64,000 nt of DNA, taken from Lineus longissimus. Taxonomy: Eukaryota; Nemertea; Pilidiophora; Heteronemertea; Lineidae. The DNA lies in contig NC_088308.1 in the NCBI RefSeq assembly GCF_910592395.1, positions 29,312,001 through 29,376,000 of the forward strand. The letters are read 5' to 3'. The notes under the pieces were generated by a model that saw only the letters and a list, made by a program, of their open reading frames with translations, searched no databases and was not told where the DNA came from. Made by a program: the position numbers and the translations under genes. Of this stretch, positions 1-10,905 are shown piece after piece; within the stretch, counting starts at the first letter, position 1; each line of letters starts with the position of its first letter.

Positions 1-2285
1 TTCAACCTGCCCCATCCGACAGGCCCGACTCTCTCGCCGATGGTCGTCCATTGCGGCGGAAGGCGATGGCAGATGTCGTGACTTAATGCTCTTCGCCCGA
101 GGCTTCTTTATTGTGTTGAATAATAGATGAAGTACTTGATGAATTAGCTTGAATCCACCAAACAAGACCTTCTATTCGACTGGCGAGAAAGAAGCGAGAT
201 TAAAGTGATAACTTCGAGCAGCGGTTCGTTATCTATTTATGATAAGTGACTTTATGGCAGAGGTAAAAGATTGTTTTTCTTGCGGAGGTAGTTTAGGGTT
301 GGGTTAGTCTTGTCGTTAAGGGAGATGGTAAAGTAGAAGGTCGTCAGACGTTTATGCGAAACCAAGGCAGAGTTGCCCAGCCGACCAAACGAGAGAGAGG
401 TATTCGCAGCAAAGTCTGCAGTGAGTGGTGTCGTAGAAATAGCTTCAGCCAAGGTAGTTATTATAGATGACCTAACTTTAAGTGAAATACTATTCTCATT
501 ATACGTTCATGTACATTACGCACGGTGTCTTGATCAAGCGTCAAGGCAGGACAGCTAGCCCCTGGTATTGAAGCCTCCCTCCATGCATTTACTTAGTAAT
601 ATCATCCATAAAGGATAAGCTGCTTTGAAGTAGGATACGAGGCGTTGTAGCAGCATTCAGCATTAGCAGCGGGGGTCAGTTTACTTGGAGACGCTCCTTA
701 CTAATTAGGGCCGGTAATAGCTGGGGGTAGAAAGTGAAGGAATGAGGGACATGATGATAGCATGATAAGGGAAGGGCTTGGAGGTGAACAACATTTGGGA
801 GAGTCTTTGATATTCACTGCTTCAGTTCCCCTTCAGTTCCTTGCGCATCATATAGCATTACAGAATGATTTGCTGTCCAGTGTGTCCCACATGTAACACT
901 GTCCGTTCATCAGACCTTGGTGTCGACGCGGGCTGCATTTAGCTCAGAAGTTAACAAGACTTCCAGCATTTGGCCCAAGTCACTTTTGCTCGATGGTAGG
1001 GCCCGCATTAGAGTTGGGTATACGTATAGGTCATCGATATCCTGCAAGCGTTTTCTCTTTTCCTTTAGTATATTTACGAAGGTGTCATATTGATTGCACA
1101 GAACATAATATTCTTCTGACATCCACTTCCTACCACCTTCCGCCTCTTAGACGATACCTTGACTATTACAGAGCATGATCAAAGGGTGTTGACTACATGC
1201 CTGTATTCATTTAACACAACCTTCTCTCGCATGTTGCTTTCACCTTAATCAGTGTAAATTGCAGGGTTCAAGTCGCTCTGTTCTCACAGAAGGATTAAGA
1301 GAGAAATGCAGCAATAGCATGAGGAAGTGCTTTTTAACTGCTTAATAACAATACAGTATGTGCCATTTCCGAACTGTTGTAGCACCGAGGAAAGGTCTGA
1401 GGTAAACAAGCATCGCCAAATGCCAGACGTACAACCCAGAGAGCGAGTGAACGTCTGATATTTGGTGAGATCGCCTCTTCGTTTAATGACACCATCGCAC
1501 CATAGCACATGGCGTCGTTTCTCCAGGCCATGCTGAATGAGACATCAACAAGATGTCATTGGCCGCAATCTTTCATATCTCTTGTTTTGAGCAACTATGT
1601 TCTCTTTCCCCCGAACACGTCTTTCATCATCATCGTGTGTACCCCTCTTGTTGCTTGAGGAAATCCACTCAGGATCAACTTACCAATATCCCTTAATCAC
1701 CTCAAATTGAAACAGTGTATTCTGATACTAAATCCAGCTTTGGAACAAGTTGCTGATTGCTGCTCCTGACTCATGGACTCATCGCAGTCGAATCTTGACA
1801 AATGATCTGTGAATGCCGCTTGTCTATCTATTCTACTGCTGACCGAAGCTACGTTATCGCCAATGGAAGGAAGCTTGACGACTTTCTATTACTCAATTAG
1901 TGACCGCTGTGACTTCTTATCTCGGCAGGGCCTCTTACCACTGCTTCCTTCATCCCTGAAGTGACAATTGCTCCCATACTTGGCGATTATCTTTTCGCTT
2001 GTTGCTGTTAACTCTTAAAGACTGTGTGTTGGAGTTAAGCTGTATTGTTGATCCATCTGTTGTTGATCTAAAACGCAGCCTCTTTATCTTTCCTATTCCT
2101 CACTGTGGTGAAACTAAACGGTAATCTACTTGTCTAAGCATTCATCTATTACCTTAGATCACCCAGCTTTTGGATGGATACCGGCATTTCTCTGTCATTT
2201 CTGGTTATCAGAAATAGATAAGAGACGTTTTCGTACATACTTTATACTGGAGAAATGATTCCAATATCTTTGAATTTGTGGCGTA

Positions 2286-2301
2286 TGTGGTATATACCAC
2301 A
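2286..2301. repeat. 16-bp perfect palindrome
   Basis: TGTGGTATATACCACA equals its own reverse complement. It could be a dimeric protein-binding site or chance; nothing next to it decides this. Confidence 0.5.
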
Positions 2302-5300
2302 CGTCTCATATCATGTTTTATAGCACTGTTTTGACATCTACTCTCATATTATCAGAAAAGAAGCTTGTTTATGCATAGCTCCGCTGACACATTGTGTGGG
2401 ATGTGTTTTTGCCTGTCAGCTCCCTTTGATGCATTGCAAGTTGACAATTAAAGACACGCATGATGACCGATAGCTGTGAAGGCCAGTGATGTGATGGGCA
2501 GAAGATCGATATTGACAAACCAATGTTACACAATCAGTCAGAATCTCACATCTCTCGTTTAGTCATCAGGCCAGCGGAAAAACAACAACAACGCCAAGTG
2601 TTCAACTGTGTAGTGTGATTCAAGCTCTGTACATCGTATAATCAGGGAAGCTTTCATGAGAATCAAGTCTCCAGTTACTTGTTTTACATGAAGTCATTTT
2701 CGTAACTTTGTCCAAGATTTTGCAGAACTGGATCAGTTTCTGTTCTGGCGTGAGTTGGATTGCCAGTCATCGGCGAGACCTTCAATTAAACCAATCGCAA
2801 GACATTCAATCAAAGCATCATCATTTCGCTTTTTGTTTTGTCCAGTAACCTGGTGAAGCATGTGGTAGGTGCCCTTGCGCAAGGAAAATATACCTTAAAT
2901 GCCTAAGTTCAGCATATCAAGAAAGAAAAGCGTTCATTGAAGAACATCTTCCAATGACCATCCTGTCGTCAATATCATGATATGTTTTAAGTCCTTCCTC
3001 CGATTGGCCGCTGGTGGCTACTCCCGTCTGCCGGACATGGCTTTCTCTCATTCCGTTCCATAATGACCATTTAAGACCACTAAATGCCACATGACTGCGA
3101 ATAGTCTTCTCTGGAAAAATACATTTGAAGACGCGTTTTCTCTAAATGATCTCGCTGTCAACTTATGACGAGCTGGTGGACAGGCTGACTGCTGGTCCCT
3201 CGCCGCTACTCATCTGGCGCCGCGAAAGCTCAAGTAATAATTGACTAATACCACGCTCAAGATCACCAATATCTGTTAGCCAATTTTTCGCGGCCTTCTT
3301 AAGGCGATCGGCGCAAATTGCCGCAGCGATCGTCTTGATAAAACAATACTAAGAAATTGATATTATTTGCCTGTTGCTTTTTTGCCACACTCTCTCGCGG
3401 ACGTGATAGTTTTATATATCAACTGTGGGGCAGGAAATAACTGGGCAGTAATGTCGATTTGCTCTGAAAGTATGAGTAACATCGATGTAGAGTGAGCAAA
3501 TAGTAGCAGCCTCCTTTAAAATTGGTGTAGTGACACTTCGGCACTCGTTATGCAAATCTGGGCTATCTAACAGTCAGTGGCTCTGATCTTTCCAGTACCG
3601 GTACCAGTTTCCACTCTGCATTAAACACAAGTAGAAGCGGCATACATCTTGATGATATGATAATACCACTGCCATGGTACTTACTATATATTTCTCTTCT
3701 TGCAATCATCCTTTCGAAATATGGGCTGCTTGTTTGTGAAAGAAGTCGGGAAGAAAACTGATTGCATTTGATTCGACACTAGTTTCACCAAGTTTCTTGT
3801 CATCCGAGATGAGCAGAGCTATTCGGGTTTAGACGTGTATCAAATTAACTGCTCCGATTCGAAATTAGATCAACCAGTTTCTTATACCCAATGAGATTTG
3901 ACGAAAGATGAGAGCGAAAGTCTTTATCTGGTACTGAGGACCATGACAAATAACAAGAAAATAATAATATACATGGGGAACCCATGTCGGCGACCACCCC
4001 GGTACCCAGACCACGACCACTTAATTGGACGTTCCAATGACCAAATTCACCCCTCTAACCCGACCAAAGGGCCTAATTGTCGAATTGCTGTCTTCGGGTC
4101 CCTCTCAAGCAACTGCTGGTTGGCCAGTAGCCGATCTCAAAATCTCAAAGCTACTCATTAGAAACATGATCTACTTTCCTGGAAAGGATACGACTGGTAT
4201 TGTCTTTCTATAGCAGAATTATCCAAAGCTTTGAACTTGCTAACACTTCTCGAAAATCATTGTCAGCTTTTACAATTCTAACGTCAAAATGGTTGAATGG
4301 GCGGAAAGGTGGTGAAGCTGCTTGCCTTTCTAAACCTTTTGTACGAATCCCAATAAGTGAACCTCTGATATTGCTAATAATGGCTGTGTGCATTTCAACG
4401 GATTCAGAGTACCAAAGGCCGAACAGTTGACGGTCTTCAGCATCAGTCATCACACCAATCCTAAAGTATTAATGTCCGACATCGGGTTAATTAAGAAAGT
4501 TATTATTGAATCATAATGCCTTTGTCTCTGCAACTTTCTAGTCCATTCTAATCAGGTTAGAATCTTCTGGCTCTGCGTGGATGTGCCACAGTTATACGTG
4601 TGCTATCCCTCCCCATATACGGCTAATTACAGTCTTAACACGGCATGGGCGGGGGCCTTTTTTATGCCGTACAGTAATCGGGGGCTGCACAGTCTGTCTC
4701 GACATGATAAATGTGATGTATCAGGTTTCACTGGTGACTTATCGTCCAATAATAGACTCGCTGGTTTCACGCAGCATCCGGGAGGATTAAGTCTACACTT
4801 GTCCGATGGTGTTGCTTTATTGTCTTGTTTCGTCCTTGGCATGGTTGGGTCGTGAAGGTGACATGAATGAACGGAATGATATTCAGTCTGGCTATGTTGA
4901 TAATGATGTCATTGTTGTCTCATTTGTCTTAACAGACGATTATACAAAGGATCTCATCCCGAACGTAAAACGCCCTAGCCAATTGAATGATTGGATTCGT
5001 TGCCTACCTGTTAGGTAGAGGAAGGAGATTTTGAATAAGCACAGCCAATTGAGATTCTTAGAGTATTGGCTAAGACCTGTCCATGAATTCATCTTCCTCG
5101 ATGGCATAACATCATATTCGCCGACTTGACTGGTTTCCATGCGTCGTGACTTAAGTTGGGACGTAAACAACATCACCAAAATAAAAAATGTAAGATAGAT
5201 GTTTACAGAAAAAATATTTAATTCCGTCTTAAACAAGAACAGTACCATGGTGTAGCAAATAAACCTTCCAAAGCTCGACTGATACGAAAACAAAATGTTT

Positions 5301-5452
5301 GATTTGCCCAAGAAATAAAATATTTACATATGAATTTACCTATCTGCTGGTTGTTCTTCATATCTGCATTGTACCAGGAAGGAGTAATGCTCCACAGACA
5401 AAATAACAATAAATCTATGAAGTGTAATAACTTGAGATTTGACTTCAAACAA

Positions 5453-5484
5453 TGTAAAAGGGTTTGGTTGTAAAAGGGTTTGGT
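5453..5484 (+). repeat. Perfect 16-bp tandem duplication
   Basis: TGTAAAAGGGTTTGGT occurs twice head to tail with no mismatch. This is probably a recent slippage duplication in noncoding DNA. Confidence 0.85.
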
Positions 5485-5860
5485 CTATATCCTAGTTTTG
5501 CATTCAACTCGCGTGCTCGTCCAAGTCTCCTCTAAAGCCGGTGATAGGGCTTATGCACTGCTGCTGAGGACTCAATGGCGAAACTCTACATGCATAGCTC
5601 ATTCTTAGCACCATTAAAATAAGTAAGCAAGTCGGTTGCAGCATCAGCACACGCTTATTGGGAAATGAGAAGGGTAGCTATGTAGATATTTTGATATGAA
5701 TCTGGCTTGAGGAATAATACAAATACTAAGAAAATACGTTGTCCTTACCGTCAAAAGCTGTTTGTTGTAAACAATTTTTAAAATAATCTCATAAGTATTT
5801 TGCAGCTTAGCTATGGACAACTTCCAAATCTTAATCTCTCTACGAAGTAACGCGGAGAAA

Positions 5861-5879
5861 GTGACATTGGTAATGTCAC
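5861..5879. repeat. Short inverted repeat (8-bp arms, 3-nt loop)
   Basis: GTGACATT and AATGTCAC flank GGT. This is a small perfect hairpin with no associated gene. Confidence 0.6.
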
Positions 5880-7567
5880 CACTGTTTGGGGGTGCTTTGG
5901 CCCAAAATGCACGCCAGTTGATGTCAAGAAGGGCGTGAGCTCACTTCATCACCAGTGTTTCAGCTTAATCGCACGTTGTAGCTCAAATACATCATTCAGT
6001 GCTTTAATGATCTTCATCAAGTCACATCTTGCTAAACCCAGAAATCTGTCCAGTTTGTTAAGTCTAATCACACGTAAGCAGCTTCTACAAGTGTATCTGT
6101 TGAGAAACACTGATGAAGAGAGCAGTTTGATTATCCACCACGTACATCGCCATACAATGCGAGGTCTTATAACTGAGTCGGTTTGATTGGTTTCAAGACT
6201 GGCACATGTTTCCTTTATATTCCCAAAAGATCTTATTAAACTGGCACACCGGTTCCAAGCTTGATTAAGAATATTGGGAGTTACTTCACAGCGTTGGCTC
6301 ACTTTGGGGAATCGACGCTGGTGCAGACTCATAACGATACAACATGTGTGCACATTGTTGGCTGGTTTGCAGTTTCCTGCTGGGTGGTGTCTTGGCCTAA
6401 ACTTACATGACTGAATGAAATGATCTGCTGAAAAACAGGGATATAAGGCCGTGTCGCCATCCACGTGAGCATATGACCTTTCTCTTGCCTTTTCCTAAGA
6501 GTTGACAATATGGTGAATTTAATACTCCTTAGACGGTATATTGTGTTAATTAGCATGGATTTCTAATTAAGGCCATGAGATCCTGCTGGTTCTCGCACAA
6601 TGCTACTGCAGATCAAAGAAGGCTGACTCACCACCTCCGCTTTGTATTTATTTCATAGTTACTCTACAAAGGCGACGAACTGTTAGCTAAAGGAGGAGCA
6701 ACTTTAGCATTACCAAAAGATTTGGGTCAATCACTTCAGATATCAGCATGCAAGGTTAGTTCTACTTGGTTAGCTGTTTATGATGTGTTTATATGCGGCT
6801 TTGTTTGGGGAACATGGAAGAGGTTCGAATCGGTTGTTGTTATCTCAAATGGACTTTAACTGAACGATACATTTATACGGCACGCATGTTATTTTGGTAC
6901 GGGGAGGGGGATGGTAGACTGGCGGCATGTTGGCTAGTTTGTAACAATGACCATAAGGGCGTTTCACTCACACTGCACGAGTTGACAATTTGGGATGAAA
7001 TAGTTTGCAAAGATAGGCAGAGACATACCTGAAAATTGTGAACTTATGTTAAAAGATTTCGTAACAGAGAAAAAACCTGGTACAACACAAGTATGAAATG
7101 TATAAAGTTACATGAAGCCTGATTGCATGAGTTGATCGAATTAACCAAATTCTCCCGGACGATGTCATATATCTGACTTAGTATTAATAGTAATGATGTT
7201 TATCAAACTGGTTGGTCAGTTCATGGATACCTCCATGGTCAGTTGAACAACAAGCTTGGTCAGCTGGCGAACAAAATGCCATTGCCTTGCGTTCGCTACT
7301 TACTCAAACGATGCAGTCTCTGGGGAACACTTATTGGTCCACCAACTTACCTTTCCACAGAAAGGCTTTGACATTGCTGTTCGTCGGGAGGTTGGCCATG
7401 GTTATTATGGCTGTTGCAACAAGTAGGAATGATGAAGGCCCAACAACCTCTGAATCCCAAGGTTTGATTGTCATAACAAAACATATTAAAGTGAATAGGT
7501 GGTACAAAATGGGACCACAGGTTGCCGTTTTCGTCACCTTTTCCTTTTCTGTTTTAAATACATCGAT

Positions 7568-7693
7568 GTACGGCCACAGTGCATTGTAAATTACTGTACA
7601 GTCACCGTGCATTACATACAGGTTCTTCAATACGCTCGTAGTACGGGTACGGTGCACGTCATTACAATAATGTACGGTCACAGTGCATTGTAA
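7568..7693 (+). repeat. Cluster of four related 21-22-bp motifs
   Basis: Copies similar to GTACGGTCACAGTGCATT start at 7568, 7596, 7647 and 7672. The first and last are nearly identical over 22 bp, differing at one base, and the middle two are diverged. Spacing is irregular (28, 51 and 25 bp), so this is not a simple tandem array. It may be a decayed minisatellite or a cluster of binding sites. Confidence 0.6.
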
Positions 7694-8334
7694 GATAACC
7701 ACGGCACTGTAACAACAATCTGGTGCAGTTTCTAAACGTATATATATTTTACGTGTTTTTTTTGTGATCATTAATCTAGGAACCGCTAACTCAACATTTT
7801 GGATACCTCGGGAAATATATCTTTATGATCTGAAGAACAAAACAGTTATTTAAAAACCCGTCTCTGGTGCTCTTTGACTGAGGCCACCTTTTGACAAGAC
7901 TGACTCATCACTAAGAAAGTGTAAGTGAATACATATTCCCTTGGAAGATTTGTAACAACGTATATTCACAGTGATACTGTCATCGGAAAATTATCATTCA
8001 ATATAACCTGTTCTATCTTGCATGATATGACAAATCTTCCAATCCCAACTTGAACCTCTGTCGGTATGGGAATTACTCCGCCATTAAAATGGTAAAGATA
8101 ACTGACCAAACATCAACCCCACCATCTTACATTGATTATGTACATCTTATCTTATGTACAGGTTTACATAAAGCACCACTTCGACCAGGATTCACCCAAC
8201 CGACATTAAGGAGAGCACGGAAAGTCCCGAGTAAACCCGACTGAAATATCGGGAGAATTCGATGGCTGTGACGAAGATTATCATTTAGCCCCGTTTAACT
8301 AATTGATTTCCTCCCCAACCAAATACTTTTGTAA

Positions 8335-8430
8335 GTAAATGGCTTCAAAATGCCATGATATTCATCCTACTGCTATGCCATCCATCCTACTGCTGTCTGT
8401 AAATGGCTTCAGAAGGCAATGATATCCACT
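8335..8430 (+). repeat. Imperfect direct repeat, about 64 bp apart
   Basis: A segment beginning GTAAATGGCTTC occurs at 8335 and again at 8399. The similarity runs for about 30 bp. An internal CATCCTACTGCT is also doubled between them. This looks like a decayed local duplication. Confidence 0.6.
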
Positions 8431-9930
8431 CATAGGTGATTCGTAGTGAGTCGCACTACAGATGGATGTAATATTTAACATCAAATCCCTTCCCGAAAAT
8501 TATTAATCTGAACTGAAGGAGACCCATCAATACTGACCACACTGTACTGACAAATAATTTACAATTTATATTTACAATTTGAGATTATAATAACTGAGCA
8601 CACGCTGCTTTTGGTTGTGCAAACCAGACAGTGCTGACTTTCTGGCTTTTCCCCTAATATAACCATTAAAGGCTTTAAAATTCTGATGGCGAACTAATTA
8701 TAAAAGACAACACCACCAAAAGAGACAAAATCTTGTGAAGTAGTAAACACCGCTGGTGAACGGTCCAAAATAATAGGACTTATTTCCTAATAACTCCGTT
8801 TTCTATTTCATCACAAACTGACACGTTTTAAGCCGAAATGGTTGGTTGATACCAGTTTGGGATGATATGGATCAAAGTTAAAATCTAGAGTGGATTTCTG
8901 ATAATTCGGTGGGTAACACCTCCAGTGCGTCTTGTATATAAAAAGAATTTAAAATGTACAAATTATCTACAACCTTCAAGACCACCAGAAATGTATACTT
9001 AACATGTACAATCATTTGACACACACTAACAAGGTCGTGAGCAATTGTGCGCTCCCTCTATCGGGAATATTGACATGACTTCATTGCATGAAGTTTGTTG
9101 TCATGGCTTAGTTGTATACTCTCGTAACCTGAAGCTGTGAGGTGGTGGGACACTGGTTTTCATACATGTATGCTATATCTTGCTTTATCCAACAACAAAG
9201 TTGGGAGTTTCGGTTGGAAAAAATTAAGTTTACTATGGCAAATATACCATGAAATAAAATATTTTTATGGAAAGCCCCTGTCTCCCATTTTATCCCCGAT
9301 CTTCTCTTTACAATATTTTTACAAGAACAAAAATAAAGTTGTCAAATTGGGTCATGGCGAGGTGATCAGCTCGAGTACTTGGTTGTTTGAAGGTTAATAT
9401 GACACGCGGGAATATGAGGTAGTCTCGTTATAATATAAGGCTAGTAGCCTGCTCTTCCAAGATGGCCATCTCGGGCCCGCGTCTTCCCTGGAACCTCACA
9501 GTGTCAGGTTACTCTCTGTAGAAACACGTATTTAGGAGCCAGAGTCCTTGTCCTAAGGTTGTAACTCTCCCCTCAATATGAGGGATTGCTAGAAGTCACA
9601 GCTCATGGTTCCTTGCAGCTAATGCATTGATTGTGAGCAAACATACCTTATAGCCGTGCACCCGATGGTTTTGATATGGTGTAAGAATCTATTTTATCAC
9701 AGGCCAGAGTATCCCCAGCACGACCAACACACATTGACATTAACACAAGGGCATCATCACTAGAAACATACATTACATGCAAACTCTCTCTCCACTTCTA
9801 TCATTGCATTATGATCGGTGAATGTCTGCCATTCTTTCGGATCACCTCATTGTATCCCTGAAGTCTCAGTCGCAAAGTCAATGCTTGCAAAGGTATCCGA
9901 CACTACTTGCATCACCAGTCTGTGCTACCA

Positions 9931-10549
9931 TCACGGCCACCCGAAATCCTTGTTGGTCATTTGATAAAACTTGGCATTAAACGGTCTGAAGAAGTCCCGT
10001 AACCGTTGTAATACTTTCGGGTCCACCTTTGGATGAGTCCGACCCTTGGTTTTGCCAAGACAGTGTGGCGTCGAGCTCCCCTCGCTCTTTTTGAGGCAAG
10101 GGAAACCCTTCGTCTCGTTGAAATAAAAATGATTTTTGTTTATAATTTGCTTGATCCCTAAAAAGTCTTGCACCTCGGCCATGACGGCCGCGGGGTCTGA
10201 TATTAATTTTTCCCCACTCACGAATAGCATTTGTTGCAGTGGAAAGTACTTGAGCCATCGCTCTAGGTGTTTGGCGTAAACCCCCACACGAATAGCACCA
10301 TAGGACGTATCCACCAGGCCTGTCGTCACGTTCAAGAAGGCCAATTGTTCAAACGGTTTTTGTGATGGGTTTTTTGATGCACCTTGTGTATAGTCTGAGA
10401 TTGCACGTATCACGGGGTCTCGGACGACTATAATGAGTTTCATGTCCTTCGACATGTTATAAATGAGACGGGGCACCTCCTTCGTGACGAAGTAGCTTGG
10501 TGACTTCTCCATCGTGATTTGGCTAGGTAACGTTGGAGGCATCAGATTT
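9931..10549 (-). CDS. HS3ST (2/3/4-like): Heparan sulfate glucosamine 3-O-sulfotransferase, coding exon 2 (C-terminal part, terminal coding exon)
   Basis: This exon completes codon 209 (AG+A = Arg) and encodes residues 210-414, then TGA. It starts after TCTATTTTCAG, and the reading across the junction, GLEWYR then NLMPPTL, matches the continuous family sequence. Domain order: [12 protein letters not shown] (220-231); the PAPS 3'-phosphate site [18 protein letters not shown] (247-264), with Arg252, Ser260 and Gln264; [11 protein letters not shown] (298-308); [12 protein letters not shown] (317-328); and the [13 protein letters not shown] segment. Cys360 and Cys372 flank the usual disulfide loop. 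Lys375, Lys377 and Arg379 (GKTKGRTHP) match the substrate-binding basic residues, and the protein ends [13 protein letters not shown]. Active-site positions sit at a constant +9 offset from human HS3ST3A1 as I recall its numbering. Possible N-glycosylation sites are Asn240, Asn282 and Asn353. I see no frameshift or internal stop. No AATAAA or ATTAAA occurs on this strand within about 1.6 kb downstream, so the 3' end is undefined. Confidence 0.96.
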
Positions 10550-10560
10550 CTGAAAATAGA
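10550..10560 (-). promoter_or_regulatory. Splice acceptor of HS3ST coding exon 2
   Basis: On the minus strand TCTATTTTCAG precedes AAATCTGATGCC. The pyrimidine tract is short but the junction restores the exact family protein sequence in frame, which fixes the site. Confidence 0.92.
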
Positions 10561-10800
10561 AAGGAGACATGCATTAAGTAACCAGCCGGTCTGGAGGGGG
10601 TTAACACGTCAGAGAACATGTGGTACAAAAGGGACTAGGATGCACAGGCATACATCTGAATAACAAACAATTCAAGACATGGTCGTCTGCTGTTAGTCCA
10701 CATTAGATATCAATCGGTTTTGGAAGAGAAATGTCATTATAAAGAAAGAAAGAGCCCAATGAAGTGTATCGGCAGACAACATACAACAGCAATGTAGTTG

Positions 10801-10905
10801 TGTGTTTGTTTCTGCTCGCCTTTCATCTGTTTGGGTGTGTTTGTTTCTGCTCGCCTTTCATCTGTTTGGGTGTGTTTGTTTCTGCTCGCCGTTCATCTGT
10901 TTGGG
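10801..10905 (+). repeat. 35-bp tandem repeat, three copies
   Basis: Three head-to-tail units start at 10801, 10836 and 10871, each beginning TGTGTTTGTTTCTGCTCGCC. The only difference seen is T to G in the third copy (GCCGTTC for GCCTTTC). The array lies in the intron about 250 bp before coding exon 2 in transcription order. Confidence 0.92.

Larger units (their letters stand above)
1..9930. other. 3' flank of HS3ST and intergenic sequence, no identified gene
   Basis: No open frame here resembles a known protein, and most are short AT-rich frames with no splice context. The part just after 9930 must contain the HS3ST 3'UTR. Only variant poly(A) hexamers were seen on the minus strand, such as GATAAA near 9692-9697. 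Local features are a 16-bp palindrome (2286-2301), a short hairpin (5861-5879), a 16-bp tandem duplication (5453-5484), a dispersed motif cluster (7568-7693) and a direct repeat near 8335-8430. The extreme left edge is CpG-rich and could be the end of a neighbouring gene. Confidence 0.5.

Noticed and set aside
5949-6464. 171-residue minus-strand ORF
   Set aside because: It resembles no known protein, an opposite-strand frame is equally open, and there is no splice or start context beyond chance.
6823-6834. tRNA B-box-like GGTTCGAATC
   Set aside because: There is no A-box or acceptor stem upstream at tRNA spacing.
9977-10258. Second minus-strand ORF inside exon 2
   Set aside because: It is an out-of-frame shadow of the sulfotransferase coding sequence.
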